Positions 47,501-59,608 of a DNA stretch of 64,000 bases are shown piece after piece. The DNA comes from Sorghum bicolor (lineage: Eukaryota > Streptophyta > Magnoliopsida > Poales > Poaceae): the NCBI RefSeq assembly GCF_000003195.3, contig NC_012871.2:13247022-13311021 (forward strand), written 5' to 3'. The notes below the pieces were generated by a model that saw only the letters and a program-made list of their open reading frames with translations, was not told where the DNA came from and did not search any database. Numbering within the stretch: the first letter of the stretch is position 1; every line of letters starts with the position of its first letter. Made by a program: the position numbers and the translations under genes.

Positions 47501-48653
47501 GGAATATTTTTTCTTTTGTACTTTAGCCAAAGATGATATGATGCAGTCGTCAGTTGGCTGTCATCAATGTATTGTAACGTTAACAGTACAACCTCTTGTT
47601 CAACCTCCAACAAACATTGGCTGTTGACAAATTGTTTATGGTTTGTAACTATATTGACGTGAATAATGTAATTGGATTGTTGATATATATGACACTTTGG
47701 CTCACCACTACAGAATAAAGAATTCCTGCCGGAGAATCACTGCTGGATATGTATGAGCCTATAACTGCAGGGTTGTAAGCCTAGGATCTGGACAAATGTT
47801 TGAAGTCCAGGGGCAGATTTGGTGAAACTTCAGTCCTAGGGCCACTGACTAAGTACCTAACCAATCTATAATAGGTGAAGGTAACAATAGTTTACATAAA
47901 CAATGGATAAAATACACAATTAGAAGAATATTTCAATTCCACTCACAATTGGGCCTTGCTAGATGAGGTAGGATTGCATTTGGCTGGGCACAGACTGGGC
48001 TTAGACATGCCAGACCCATGCGAGGCCCAGGTGGAAAAAATTAAGAAAATAATTAATAAGAATAAGCAGCTTTGAGATCTGTGCGATTTTTTACCCTAGT
48101 GCTTGCATGCCTGACTGAGCTGTCGTCCATGAACACTAGATCATGGGTTATTGCCAACAGCACTACGTAGCCATATGTCGGCCGTTTGGCACTATATATA
48201 ACATTTGGACTGGGATTTCGATCTTCTGCAATCTACACGGAGGCATATTAAATTCTCCGGAAATCGATCCACTAGAACTTTAACATTTATGAACGATACT
48301 GTAAACCAAAACCATGATTCTGACCTACTCATTTGAGCAACTATATATCTAAAGATAATCGAAAGGAAAGATATAACTAGTGTATTAGTTTTATTTTATT
48401 TTAGTTTTGCAGATTTTTCTCCAGCAGTGGTGTATATATATGGATGAAATCAGCGATGGGACAATTAAAATACCCAGTCACAAATTGTTTTATTCTCATC
48501 TTGCAATTAGCTTGTTATATGAACTTGATTCTGATAAATGTATTCCCTATATTGTGGAGCTTACTAATGCTAACATCTTATAGCAAATTAGATTTTAAAC
48601 AAAACTATATATAGCACAATATATCAACTTCTGTCCCTGGGAAAAAGCCTTTA
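47501..48653. other. 3' flank of ABCG gene and intergenic region
   Basis: Probable 3' UTR to about 47730 (AATAAAG at 47714). Beyond that there is AT-rich intergenic DNA with no gene or clear element. Confidence 0.5.
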
Positions 48654-48858
48654 GGGCACTCACAATGTAGACTCTATCATAGAATTAAAGTTATTTATTA
48701 CCTCGAATAATGTGGACTTAGAATCTAAATAAGACTTGCAGTCTTATTTTTTCTACCTCCTTCTTCAATAAATATGCTGTCACATAGCAAAATACCATAA
48801 ATAATATGTAATTAATTGTCTTTAACTCTGTGATAGAGTCTTGCATTATGAACGCACG
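48654..48858. mobile_element. Tourist-like MITE, GGGCACTCACAATG family (copy 3)
   Basis: Left end TTA then GGGCACTCACAATGTAG; the internal TTATTTATTACCTCGAA and ATAAATAATATGTAATTAA match the 20921 copy. The right end has decayed (CTTGCATTATGAACGCACGC). Confidence 0.8.
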
Positions 48859-49555
48859 CACTTATCCTGTCAGAACCGAGTCATACGGTTCGCCAATTAA
48901 TCTAGGACTCTTCACAAGTGGATCAAGGCTCGCCATTTTATTTTATTTATTCAACAAACACAAGGTTGCCTTGATTAAGGCCTTTCTTGCTTTGAACTTT
49001 AGAAAGCCGTTCAAACATGCATACTTGTCCTTTTTGAAACACTTACAAAACTTTCAACTTTTCACTTCCATTTTAGAATGTTCTTAGAATAAGGTCAATG
49101 ATGTCTCTAACGTAATTTAGGCATTTCCTAACGGTGGAAACATATCATCAGCAAAATTACTGACAACAAACGTACAATAAATTTTTTTTGTACTAATGCA
49201 CTATGTCAGCAAAAGTATGATATTTATGTAAGCTGGGCTATTAGCTTCTATTACTATATTAGATATATACGTCCTATATATATTTCATATTAAAGCTGGA
49301 CCATGGAACTAAAACTGCACATTCATACTTTAAAATTTTATTGAAATTGACTGGAACTCGCTAAAAAATGGCTCATTATTATAAGCACATGCAACTTTGT
49401 GCTCTTTAGCAGTAGATATATATGGAAGACCCATGTGGAACCTAAAATTTTAAAAAAAACATACGTTATACATAAGGACTTGAGCAAAATTGGTTAAATC
49501 TTTTTAGATGACTTGATATGACAGAGCAACTTCATGCTGATATGACTAAATTAAT
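48859..49555. other. Intergenic, no feature recognised
   Basis: AT-rich; no domains, no clear repeats. Confidence 0.4.
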
Positions 49556-50476
49556 TTAAGGGGGCGTTTAATTCCTTTTTTTGTCAAAAATTTTGTTGCT
49601 TTATCCTATCTTTTGGCAAAATGAATCTAAACGGTATGGGCAAAAAGTAGCAAAACTTAAACTTGTAAACTTGTGTCATTTAGGACCCAAGAGGCTCAAA
49701 AGAGGGCAAAAACACCTCCTATTAGCCTAAACACTACAGGATTCGGGCAATTTGCCTGGTGCCTAAAACACCAGGCAAAGGTCAAAAAACACCCGGCAAC
49801 TAATTTGCCTGGTGCAACACCCGACAAACAACACCCGGCAAAAAAAGACCAGGCAAAGAAATATTTGCCGGGTGTTTTTTATCGCGCACTAGGCAAATAT
49901 TTTGCCTGGTGTTTTTGTCGGCACCAGGCAAAAAAAAGTTACCGTCACGGTGCCTCCGTTAGCTGGTATTTTTGCCGGGTGCCAGGCTGGAGACACCCGG
50001 CAAATATATATATATTCATTTTTTCGACAGCATTCTTTGCCGGGTGTCTTCTGAGGTTGGCACCCGACAAATAAATTTGTAAAGAAAAATTTTAAAAAGA
50101 TTTGCCTGGTGTTTTACTGCAAACACCCGGCAAAGCTGGGAACCGAACTGGAAAATGTTCCCAGATTTGCCTGGTGTTTTCCAATAAAACACCAGGCAAA
50201 GGCTATATATATAATTTTTTTATTTTTGTTTTTTTCTGTGTTCACAAACAAATCACAGACAATATACATGACACATATTTGACATCACAAACACAATATG
50301 AGACATATATATCACATCAACCATAATATGTTCATCGAACATCGACATGTCCAAACATGACATGTCCAAACATAACATGTCCATCAAACGAAACATGTCT
50401 CACACAAGCATAATATGTCCAATACATGTCCATGAAGCGGCGAAAAGGGAAAGCAAACTAGAGGTTGACGGGAAAC

Positions 50477-52090
50477 TAGTCGTCTGGTGAAGCAATTTGC
50501 CTGGCATGGCCTGGCGAAGGCGTAGATCGGTCGCCTGCTTGCAGTTGAGGTGGGATATTCGAACCCACGGTTGACTGAGACTGCATAAAGGAGAAGAGGT
50601 TGCATGTGTTAGAGTAGTCACATACTGAAAGCACTTGTCGAAGCCAACTTGGTTCATATGGGACTCGCATGAGGACTGAACAAAGCCCCCCCATTCTGAC
50701 TCTGGAGGAACGCCTTAATTTCAGCCAGCTGCTTGGCATGGTTTGCTACCTCCTCATTGAGCCTCTTGTTCTCGGCCTGCAACATTTGAATCGAATGTAT
50801 CAGTAATGCAAAGGCAACTAAGTTATGTCAAGATCAATGTACGATGAGTGCCACGGGACTAACCTCGAGTGCCACAATCTTCTGCTGTGAAGGGGACGAC
50901 CTTTGGCGTATGGCCGGGCCTCCACTCGGGGTTTCAGCTCGGATCTGGGAGAGGGAGGGAACCTAGGTTGAATCGAGAACGCCATCGCCAAGCCAGTACC
51001 GCCCATGCTTCTTGCCTTGTCCAACCCTCATGACCACCGTCCCATCAATGTCATCGGTGCTCGGATCCCAGTCTGACCGGACCGACCTAACCTCAGACGC
51101 ATAGGTAGTGATGCGTGCGTGGATGCTCGGGTCGCTGTACGCCTCGGGCGGGTCATCCACGTTGAAGGTGACATCGGAAGACGCCTTTGCCTTGCGGGCC
51201 ATTCCATATGCCTGGAACTTTGACAAAGTCCGGCCACCATGCGAAGACGACTGCGAGGAAGACAAGAAGATGATTAGAAGAAATTTGACATAGTCTAATC
51301 TAAATACTATAAATGCATCGAATGTTGATAAAGTCCGTACCCATCTTTTTTGGTACCCGCTAAGGCTGCTGCTTCCTTGATGGTGTGTGGGGCCTTGCTT
51401 CTGCTTAGCCCGGTCACGGTGGGAGTCGCGATCCTCGGCTGCTCCCGCCACAAACCAACTGTTCACAATCTTCTCCCAACAGTCGGCATATGACGCGCAC
51501 CACCATGGAATCATCTACATGTGACAAACAACTTCAGATATAAGACGACCAAACTAAAGCTACTTAATCTAAAAACAAATTAGTATCTTGCTTCTTCATT
51601 TACCTCCAGGAACTGTTCCTGGGTTAGAAGCGACTGTCTTGCCTCTGCCTTGTTGATCTTCTGACCAAGGTGCTCGGCGTAGTACTTGATGGTGAGAGTG
51701 ATGCGCTCCTCGTAGTGCATGTTGGAGATTCTTGATTTGCATGTTTTCTCAATGTGCTTATCCGCCCTTTCCTCCTGTCCGTCTTCACACTTGAACCATT
51801 TCTACAGACAAACACAATGTATCAATTCGTTGTGTCAACAAAAAGGAAAATGAATGCGATGTATTGATCATAGTTGTGCGAACGTGACTTACCCAGAACT
51901 CGGCCTTTACCCGCTCCTGCTTGTCTCCGTAATCGGGGTCGGGGGCCTCTTGCTCGTCGGAAGCGAGCTCCGCAGGACATCGCAGGTTACTGTCCTCCGA
52001 TGCGCTCGGCCATCGCGAGCTAGGGCTCGGTGCAGTCGCCTTCCACTCGGTGAGGATCCTCAGCAGCGGCACGAATAGGAGATGCCGAAG
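50477..52090 (-). pseudogene. TNP1-like (Transposase_24 type) gene of the CACTA element
   Basis: Minus-strand exons with good GT-AG borders: to 51894 (PDPDYGDKQERVKAEFW), about 51803-51604 (KWFKCEDGQEERADKHIE, ISNMHYEERITLTIKYYAE), 51513-51342 (WWCASYADCWEKIVNSWF, GPTHHQGSSSL), 51250-50867 (FQAYGMARKAKASSDVTF, KKHGRYWLGDGVLDS), about 50780-50661 (AENKRLNEEVANHAKQLAE) and about 50584-50477. The series HHQGS, KASSDVTF and GKKHGRYWLGDG is the usual signature of the second gene of grass CACTA elements, which binds subterminal repeats. A TAG at about 50965-50963 interrupts the frame just after VLDST, while the reading continues in family style beyond it. The start lies in GC-rich sequence and is uncertain. 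Confidence 0.75.
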
Positions 52091-52360
52091 CGCTCCCGCC
52101 GGTGGGGTTCCGGTGAGGGCGGGCGCGGCGCGAGCGCGGGCTCGCAGCGTGCGGCGCGGGCGGCGCGGGCGCGAGGGCGGCGCGGCGCGGGGAGGGCGGC
52201 GCTGTGCGGGGAGGCGGCGCGGGTGTGAGGGCGGCGGCGCGATGCGGGCAAGGCGCGGGTTGAGGGCGGCGGCGCAGGTGAGTGTGTGCGTTTTTTTTTG
52301 ATATTGTGACTTAGGGTTTGGGAGAAATGGGCTGGCCGGATGGGCTTATTTCCTATCTGG

Positions 52361-52756
52361 GCCTTTGCCGGGTGTCTGGACGAGTGGCATCCGGGAAAAA
52401 AAATAATTATTTGCCTGGTGCCTTGTTTCGTGGCACCACGCAAACATTTATTTGCTTGGTGACACCAGGCAAATTAATTTTATATTTTTGTTTGTTTTTG
52501 CCCTAGTTTTTTTTTGTGACCTTTGTACAGTAATTCAAACTCACTATCAAAATTTGAGACAAGTTTCACTTTTCTAAGCATATTTGGTTAATTTTTTTTT
52601 TCTTTCGTTGCATTTTTCGGACGACTCCAAAGTTGAACTACAGGTACATGAAATAATGCACGCCTTTGCCGGGTGTCTGGACGAGTGGCATCCGGGAAAA
52701 AAAATAATTATTTGCCTGGTGCCTTGTTTCGTGGCACCACGCAAACATTTATTTGC
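52361..52756. repeat. Two identical 95-bp direct repeats in the CACTA right arm
   Basis: 52361-52455 and 52662-52756 are identical over 95 bp and contain GCCGGGTGTCTGG and TTTGCCTGGTGCC motifs. Perfect identity suggests a recent local duplication of the subterminal array. Confidence 0.93.
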
Positions 52757-53208
52757 CTGGTGTCTTCAAAGACACCAGGCAAATAAATGTTTGCCTGGTG
52801 CCAGGAAACAAGGCACCAGGTAAAGAATAACGGCAAATCGCGCCGTCTGGTGGCCCCGTCACGGGCAGATTCTTTGCCGGGTGTTTTATTTTACCAGGTG
52901 TCGACACCAGGCAAATTTTATATATTTGGCGGGTGTTTTTTTTTTGCCGGGTGTCGGTGTCTAGAAAACACCAGGCAAACCATATTTTGCCGGGTGTTTT
53001 AGTTTGCCGGGTTCTTCTGCGTAGGGCACTAGGCAAATATATTATTTCCCGGGTGCCCGATAAAAAGAACCAGGCAAATGATTTTACACCAGGCAAATCT
53101 CGCGTTTCCTGTAGTGAAAACTACTACAATGCTAAAGATTTCCTATAGATCTAAATATATCAGCCTAAAGTCAGAATGCCAAAACTTTAGCAGCAAAGCC
53201 ATGACCAA

Positions 53209-53431
53209 GGCCTTGTTTAGTTCTCACCTAAAATTTTCTCACTCTAGCTCATTGAATATTTGGACACATACATAGAGCATTAAATATAGATTAAAAAATA
53301 ATTAATTGCACAGTTTGCATGTATTTTGCGAGATAAATCTTTTAAGCCTAGTTAGTCCATAATTAGACACTAATTGCTAGTTACAGATGTATTACAATAC
53401 CTAAAAACTTTTCAGGCGAACTAAACGATCC
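53209..53431. mobile_element. MITE, GGCCTTGTTTAG family (copy 9), upstream of DIR1-like gene 2
   Basis: Left end GGCCTTGTTTAGTTC preceded by CAA; right end GCGAACTAAACGATCC followed by TAA. The target duplication has one mismatch. It lies about 135 bp before the gene's TATA box. Confidence 0.8.
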
Positions 53432-53565
53432 TAAAGCATCTAAACAGCCCCTTAAATGTGGCCCTAAAGAAAAGTAGTTGGAGCGACAAGGATCACTATA
53501 TTAGCAATATCTGAAGAAACAGTCATGGAGCAGCTGATTACAAAGAAAAAGTACAATTTTTCCGC

Positions 53566-53573
53566 TATAAATA
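53566..53573 (+). promoter_or_regulatory. TATA box of DIR1-like gene 2
   Basis: CCGCTATAAATAAG lies about 146 bp before the ATG at 53712, comparable to the TATA-ATG spacing of the first DIR1-like gene. Confidence 0.7.
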
Positions 53574-53711
53574 AGACCGCCAAAACGAACGCTCTCCTCG
53601 CAACTCCGAAGCAGCAGCCAAACCTGCTACTGCTACAAGCCAACAAACCAAGGTCCGCCCCTAACAAGCAGTTCCCAAAGCTACAACTTGAGCACACACA
53701 TAAGCAAAGCC

Positions 53712-54026
53712 ATGGCAAAGGCACAGGCAATGGCCGCGCTGATGCTGACCGTCTTGGTGGTCCTGGCGGCGTCTGCCGAGATGGCGCACGGCGTCTGCAA
53801 CCTGTCGAGCGCCGGCATCCGGGCGTGCCAGCCGGCGGCAGCCATCCGCAACCCGACGGAGCAGCCGTCGGCCGAGTGCTGCGCCGCGCTGGCGGGGGCC
53901 GACCTGGCGTGCCTGTGCCGGTACAAGAACGCCGCCGGCGTGTGGGTGAGGTTCTACCGGATCGACATCAACCGCGCCATGGGGCTGCCGGGCAAGTGCG
54001 GCCTCGCCATGCCAGCCAACTGCTGA
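53712..54026 (+). CDS. DIR1-like non-specific lipid-transfer protein (second gene)
   Basis: Single exon, 104 residues. Residues 1-27 form a signal peptide (ALMLTVLVVLAASAEMAHG). The mature part has eight cysteines: C29-X9-C39-X16-CC56/57-X9-C67-X-C69-X26-C96-X7-C104, with ALAGADLACLCRYKN and GKCGLAMPANC. It is clearly a paralogue of the 24243 gene (shared CQPAAA, ALAGAD, KCGLA-P-NC), with a shorter N-terminus and two more residues between Cys6 and Cys7, where it has AAGVWVRFYRIDINRAM. Expected role: secreted lipid carrier of the DIR1 class. I chose ATG 53712 over an in-frame ATG eight codons earlier because it has the better context (AAGCCATGGC) and starts a clean signal. AATAAA lies at about 54139. 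Confidence 0.87.
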   Translation: MAKAQAMAALMLTVLVVLAASAEMAHGVCNLSSAGIRACQPAAAIRNPTEQPSAECCAALAGADLACLCRYKNAAGVWVRFYRIDINRAMGLPGKCGLAMPANC

Positions 54027-54470
54027 GGCATGGTCACCGTGCGTCACTGGCTCATCCACAATAATGCAATGCAACTGCTGATGCCGCGCGCGCGTGCTGC
54101 GTGCGTATTCTACTGCTATATATAGCTACGACATCTATCGAATAAATGAAGGCGCACACAAAGATATGTGTGTGTCTCCTGTGCTTCTCCTGGGTGCACG
54201 TACTGCACTATGTTGAGCTGTGGGTGAGCTTATTGATCAGTGCAGAAGTTTGTATACATTACTATTCTCAAAGATGTATTACACAGTAAGTATTATGTTT
54301 TACATGTCTCGTCTACTCCAAAGCTGGACGCATTCATGTACCTTACAGAGAAACTCACCTTTCACAAGTACAGAAAAGCTCTGTGGTGATGGTATATATA
54401 CAGGTGATTTTAGTTATCAAGCACCGGTACAAAGAAAATGGCCGGCCAAGACTCAAGTATTTAAAGATAA

Positions 54471-54712
54471 GGCCTTGTTTAGATGCGAAAAGATTTTGGA
54501 TTTCGCTACTGTAACACTTTCGTTTGTTTGTGGCAAATATTATTCAATCATAGACTAACTAGGATCAAAAGATTTATATCGTGAATTACAATTAAACTGT
54601 GCAATTAGTTTTTATTTTCGTCTATATTTAATGCTTCATACATGTGCCGAAAGATTTGATGTGACAGTAAATCTTGAAAACTTTTTGATTTTTGGGTGAA
54701 CTAAACAAGGCC
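54471..54712. mobile_element. MITE, GGCCTTGTTTAG family (copy 10)
   Basis: Ends GGCCTTGTTTAGATGCG and GAACTAAACAAGGCC with TAA duplications; about 440 bp downstream of DIR1-like gene 2. Confidence 0.9.
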
Positions 54713-54855
54713 TAATTTAGAGGAAGTAGCTAGGTAAGATGCATGCATGACCTGACCAATAAGACATGAGCTGTCGGCCATCAACTCCACATCATGGATT
54801 TTCGCCAACAGCACTACTGAAGTCAACGTACGTGGGCAACGGTTGTTCTTATTAA

Positions 54856-55098
54856 GGCCTTGTTTAGTTCGGAAAAGATTTCGGATTTGGATACTGTAGC
54901 ACTTTCGTTTGTTTGTGGCAAATATTATCTAATTATAGACTAACTAGGCTCAAAAGATTCATCTCGCGATTTACAGACAAACTGTGTAATTAGTTTTTAT
55001 TTTCATCTATATCTAATGCTTCATGCATGTGCTCCAAGATTCGATGTGATGGAGAATCTTGAAAAGTTTTTGGATTTCGGAGAGAACTAAACAAGACC
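54856..55098. mobile_element. MITE, GGCCTTGTTTAG family (copy 11)
   Basis: Ends GGCCTTGTTTAGTTCGG and GAGAACTAAACAAGACC; flanks TAA and TAG. It lies 143 bp from copy 10 and is close to it in sequence. Confidence 0.88.
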
Positions 55099-55859
55099 TA
55101 GCCAACATTCAGTTTTTTTTTTTTGCATACATGCTGAGCAAGTAGTATCTCGATCATTCAAAGGTCACATCAAGATATGTGTCATCTAAAATAGTAGTGT
55201 GGAGCAGTGGGTAGGGTGAGCAGCACAAAACTAAAGATAGTTTCCAAGGAGACAGAGCATGCTCAGCATGTATATATACAGAAAAAAACTGCTTTTTGTT
55301 TTTGCTAAAGACAGCGTGGAGTGTTCGCCTGAGTAGGCTCACAAGATTAGTTATTGGCCCTGCTCAGCCGTTGCACATGTATAAATAGAAACCTTGAAGA
55401 TCAATGCAACCATGTATTGGATCCAAACCTGTTTCACATTTGAATGATATTTTCGTCTATCACGGCAATTGTGTGACCGGCATCTTTGCTGATTTGATGA
55501 AAATGCAATGCAAGTGTGCGCCAGATTGCGAGCGTCGGCTCACGTTCGTTTTCTAGTCCACAAAGTGTTTGTAATAGGGTATCATGCTGTAGCTTAAGTA
55601 TCTTGTCAGTGTTAAACATGGATCCAGAAGTATATTTTCTACTAACAAAAATATCACGTTATCAAGTGGGATATTCTTTGTCCCACCAAAGATCAAGATA
55701 GTCTAGATATAATAGATCTCTTGATTAAAAATAAATGTCTTCTCAGTAAATGATTATTTAAACTATTTAATGAACATGGAACCTGGTAGACCTTACATAG
55801 AAATTTAAATAAATATTTGAGTTCAAAATGTTTATCACAGGTTAATATTAAACCTAGTG
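55099..55859. other. Intergenic, no gene seen
   Basis: Small open frames on both strands show no domain or codon pattern. May be old transposon sequence. Confidence 0.4.
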
Positions 55860-56500
55860 ATTCTTATTTTTGAAAAGGTATTTTAAAGGTTAGGGAAGAC
55901 TTTCAAGGGCATGGAACTTCCAAAATAAGACATGGCTCATAAACGATTCTGGCAGAGTAATTGTGGTTCCCTTAAAGAACAATTTCCTAGCATGTATGAC
56001 ATAGTCAAGTACCCCTATGTTATAGAGGTACGTGTTATGAACCAGGTGTCACTGAATATGTCTTTCAAAGATCTTTAGTGGGGGAATAAAATTGACTGTT
56101 TAGCACAATCTAGTAGCTAAAGCATTAATACTCAGCTTAACAATATATAGGAAGGACTTCTTTTCGTGGGATCAACATAGACACGGTATTTTTTTTAGTA
56201 TGATTTAAATGAACCACGGTTCCTCAACTCTTTCATGAATACAAATCTTCGAAAGTTGAAACTCCCCTTGAATATAAAGTTCATCCTTTGGTACTTTCAA
56301 AGACGGGTGATTTTCACAAAGGATAACCTAGCTAAAAGGAATTGGCATGGGAGTCAAATAAAGTGTTTCTATGATTAAAATGGAACAATCAAATGCCGCT
56401 TCTTTGATTGTCAACATGATAGGAGTATCTGCCGTATAATTTACATAGCTACTGGGGTTAACCCCTCCTAGGTTCATATCACATATGTTTGTGAACTAGT
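55860..56500 (+). mobile_element. Decayed LINE/reverse-transcriptase tail (zinc-binding region)
   Basis: In shifting + frames one can read pieces of the plant non-LTR zf-RVT tail: LKNNF, NQV-LNMSFKDL, KDFFSWDQHRHGIF, LPLNIKFILWYFQRRV, FTKDNLAKRNWHGS and a late C-x-F-C-like end. Many stops. It belongs to a different lineage from the LINE at 56740. Confidence 0.5.
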
Positions 56501-56739
56501 GAACTGACATTAATTAGGAATAGTGAATGAAAATTGATCTTTGTGGGTATCGCCGCTCCTTTCTAGGCTATTTGGTGTACATGAAATGATGTGCTTTAAA
56601 AACCGTTTTTTCCCTTTTATGCATCCTACCTTCAAGGAACATACCGTTTGTGGTTTTGGGCACTATTGCAAAGGAGGCCAATCGACTGGCGAGTCGGGCA
56701 CTCAGAGATTGTTGCATTGGACATTTTTGCTAATTAAGA

Positions 56740-58655
56740 ATGGATGGAGGAGAGCAATATATAAACTTTGCTTGTAATCACCTTCATTTACTTGTGTTCT
56801 TGTTCCTTTTCTCCTTAATGGACTTCCTGGTAAACCCTTCCCTTGCAAAAGAGGTGTCAGACAAGGAGATCCCCTCTCCCCTCTCCTTTTGGTCCTGGCT
56901 GCCGATCTGCTCCGGTCAATCATTAATAGAGACTGGCATGATGGTCTCCTGAAACACCCAGTGTCTGATAATTTTGAAGAGTTCTTCCCAATAATACAAT
57001 ATGCTGATGACACACTCTTGATAATGCCAGCTGATGCAAGACAACTCTTTATACAGAAACGCCTGCTCCGTTCCTTCTCAGACTCCACAGGGTTGAATGT
57101 CAAGTTTCATAAAAGCTTTTTAGTCCCCATCAATGTTTCAACTGAAAAATGTCTTCACCATGCCAGAACCTTCAGATGTGAGGTTGTCACTATGCCTTTC
57201 ACTTATCTGGGCCTTCCTTTGGGTACCACGAGGCCAACTGTACATGAGTTCAGCCCCCTAATCTCTAAAATGGAGAAAAGACTCTCTGGTGTAAGTAAGT
57301 TTCTCTCTTATCATGGCAGACTCACCTTGGTGAACTCGGTCTTCTCTGCTCTTCCAACTTATTACATGTGTAGCCTTATCATTCCCCCTGCAGTCATCCA
57401 ACAAATTGACAGATTCAGAAAACATTGCTTGTGGAGCAAAGGAGATATACACAGAAGAGGAACTTGTCTAGCTGCATGGGAACCCATGTGTAGGAAGAAA
57501 GATGAGGGGGGACTTGGAATAATCAACATCCACAATCAAAATCTAGCTCTGCTCATGAAGTTTTTAGATAAATTCTGCAGTCATGCCAACATACCATGGT
57601 TCAATCTAACATGGAGCAAACTGTACCATAACAGTAACATCCCTCCCCATGCGAAAAACCCATGTGGCTCTTTCTGGTGGAAGAATATTATCAAATTATT
57701 CATCAAATTCAGAGATTTCATCATCTGCCACCCCAACTCTGGCAACACAGTGTCCTTATGGAATGATCCATGGTCTGATGATGCGCTAGAGCTAAAGATG
57801 CCTCATCTTCATTCATTCGCCAAGAAAAAACTGCTCCATCAAATTCTTCCTAGACAGTGACCTTAGCAGAATCTTTTACCTGCCTCTTTCAGTCCAAGCC
57901 TCAACTCAATTAGACGAGCTAGAACAGATTGTTGATGGACTTCACCGTGATCCAACCCAGCTCGATTCCTGGAGTTATTCCTAGGGTCCAAAGTTCATCT
58001 CCAAGAATACCTACAATGCCCTTCAAGGCACAACCGAAGTCTCCCCTCTTTTCAGCTGGTTATGGAAATCAGGTGTTCTGGGCAAGTAAAAAATCTTTGT
58101 CTAGCTATTATTCAAAGATAGGCTCAGCTCAAGGAATATCCTGAGAAGAAAGAATATGTTTCTAGATGATTACAGTTGTGTCCTTTGTGTCAACGGGTCA
58201 GAGGAAACTAATCACCACCTTTTCTTTGTCTGCCCCTTCAGCATTGTTGCTGGAACTTGATTGGAGTGCACTGGGATCTCTCTCTCCCACCCCTGGACAT
58301 GCTGATACAGGCTAGACTCAGTTTTGGCAGTCACATATTCAGAGAAATCTTTATCATTGCATGCTGGAACATTTGGAAATCTAGAAATGGTATTATTTTG
58401 ATAATATACCTGCCTCCCTAATGGCATGATAAGCATTCAAGGCTGACCTTAGTCTGGTGTGTATCAAGGCTAAGAGGAAGATATCTGATCCACTGACGTC
58501 TTGGCGAGAGAGTATTCTTTGATGTTTTTTTTGTACCTTTCGTTGTTGTTTTTGTTTTGGGCTTTACAAGCCTTGTACTTTGTACAGATGTACAGTCACC
58601 CTTTGTAGTTATCTTTGTTCATAGTAATGAAAAAAGAAAAAAAAAACAGGTAGAG
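56740..58655 (+). mobile_element. 5'-truncated LINE (L1-type) with reverse transcriptase remnant
   Basis: An open frame from about 56775 to 57860 encodes the second half of reverse transcriptase (KRGVRQGDPLSPLLLVLA, IQYADDTLLIMP, GLNVKFHKSFLVP, YLGLPLG) and the following region (YHGRLTLVNSVFSALPTYYM, GGLGIINIHNQNLALL). After a stop, the zinc-binding tail continues with errors to about 58500. It ends in GTAATGAAAAAAGAAAAAAAAAA near 58650, a typical poly(A) tail. The endonuclease and ORF1 are missing. Confidence 0.85.
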
Positions 58656-59104
58656 AACTTCCCTGCCGTTTCCTAAAAAAAAAAGAAGTCTGCAACCTGA
58701 GGCGTATGTTCCCATTGCACTAGTAGAAAGAGGGTCATTGCTGGCGTCCCCTTTTTATATCACAGGCGGTTCCAGTTACGACGCGCCTGTGGTATAAATC
58801 TGGCGGTGTCAGAGATTTTCGGCCGCCTGTGGAGAGGTTTATCACAGGCGGTTGACTTAAGTCACCGCCTGTGTTATCTTTGTATAAATACCCCTTCTTC
58901 CTCCCCGACCAGAACGCAGTATCTCGCACCCACCTTCCATTGGGGGCGATTTTGGAGTTCCAGATTTCTCAAAATACAAGGGGGGAGGTTTTGATCTTCA
59001 TTTCTAGGAAGGAGGTTGCTAAAAGAGGTTAGTTTATGTCCCTATTGCCTCAATTTGCTCATTCTAGCTCAATTTGAGCCACTTTTTGGATCTAGGGTTT
59101 CACC

Positions 59105-59608
59105 ATGAGTGAGAGAGAAGAATTGCTAGCTTTTTGTCTTGAATTGTTGATATGGTTAGATGGGGTTGTTTAATATGGTTGGATAATGTCTCTCAACATG
59201 TTTGCTTCTCAATTTAGCTAGTTTTTACAAGATTAAACCAATGGTGTGTTCTTGTATATTTATGTAGAGAGATAATTGTTGATTTTTTTTAATTATATGA
59301 TAGTTAGGTTTTTTATTGTCACCTTCCACATCATCTATCTATTTATAATGAATGATGTATTTATATAGTTATGCTATACTTAGGTTTTCTATTTTATGTC
59401 TCTCTCTCTTTATAATTTTTTCAATTTATTTATCAACATGTATGTATGTTTTATGAGTGAGAGAGAAGAATAGCTAGCTTCTTGTCTTTATTTGTTGATA
59501 TGGTTAGATGGGGTTGCTTAATATGGTTGGATAATGCCTCTCAACATGTTTGCTTCTCAATTTAGCTAGTTTTTACAAGATTAAACCAATGGTGTGTTCT
59601 TTGTATAC
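59105..59608. repeat. About 155-bp direct repeat in the CACTA leader
   Basis: 59105-59258 and 59453-59608 share GATATGGTTAGATGGGGTTG, CTCAACATGTTTGCTTCTC and TACAAGATTAAACCAATGG with a few substitutions. Confidence 0.9.

Larger units (their letters stand above)
49732..53116 (-). mobile_element. CACTA (En/Spm) transposon, non-autonomous, 3385 bp
   Basis: Terminal inverted repeats start CACTACAGGATTC on the left and, in reverse complement, CACTACAGGAAAC on the right. A 3-bp target duplication AAA lies at 49729-49731 and 53117-53119. Both ends carry many subterminal TTTGCCTGGTGT / ACACCAGGCAAA motifs, the binding arrays typical of CACTA elements. The only gene inside is a TNP1-like one on the minus strand; no TNP2-type transposase is present. 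Confidence 0.92.
49560..53451. mobile_element. Outer inverted-repeat element hosting a CACTA and a MITE
   Basis: The left end GGGGGCGTTTAATTCC and the right end GATC..CATCTAAACAGCCCC are inverted repeats (GGGGSYGTTTA), flanked by TTAA at 49556-49559 and 53452-53455. Removing the CACTA (49732-53116) and the MITE (53209-53431) leaves about 280 bp, a normal MITE size. Confidence 0.65.

Noticed and set aside
48830..49087. 85-codon open frame on the + strand
   Set aside because: It starts in the decayed end of a MITE and shows no domain or signal.
52050..52301. GC-rich open frame with Arg/Ala/Gly repeats on the + strand
   Set aside because: Composition-driven; it lies opposite the start of the CACTA TNP1-like gene.
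49732..53116. Repeated TTTGCCTGGTGT motifs as a CRISPR-like array
   Set aside because: The repeats occur in both orientations with irregular spacing and the element has CACTA ends; the host is a plant.
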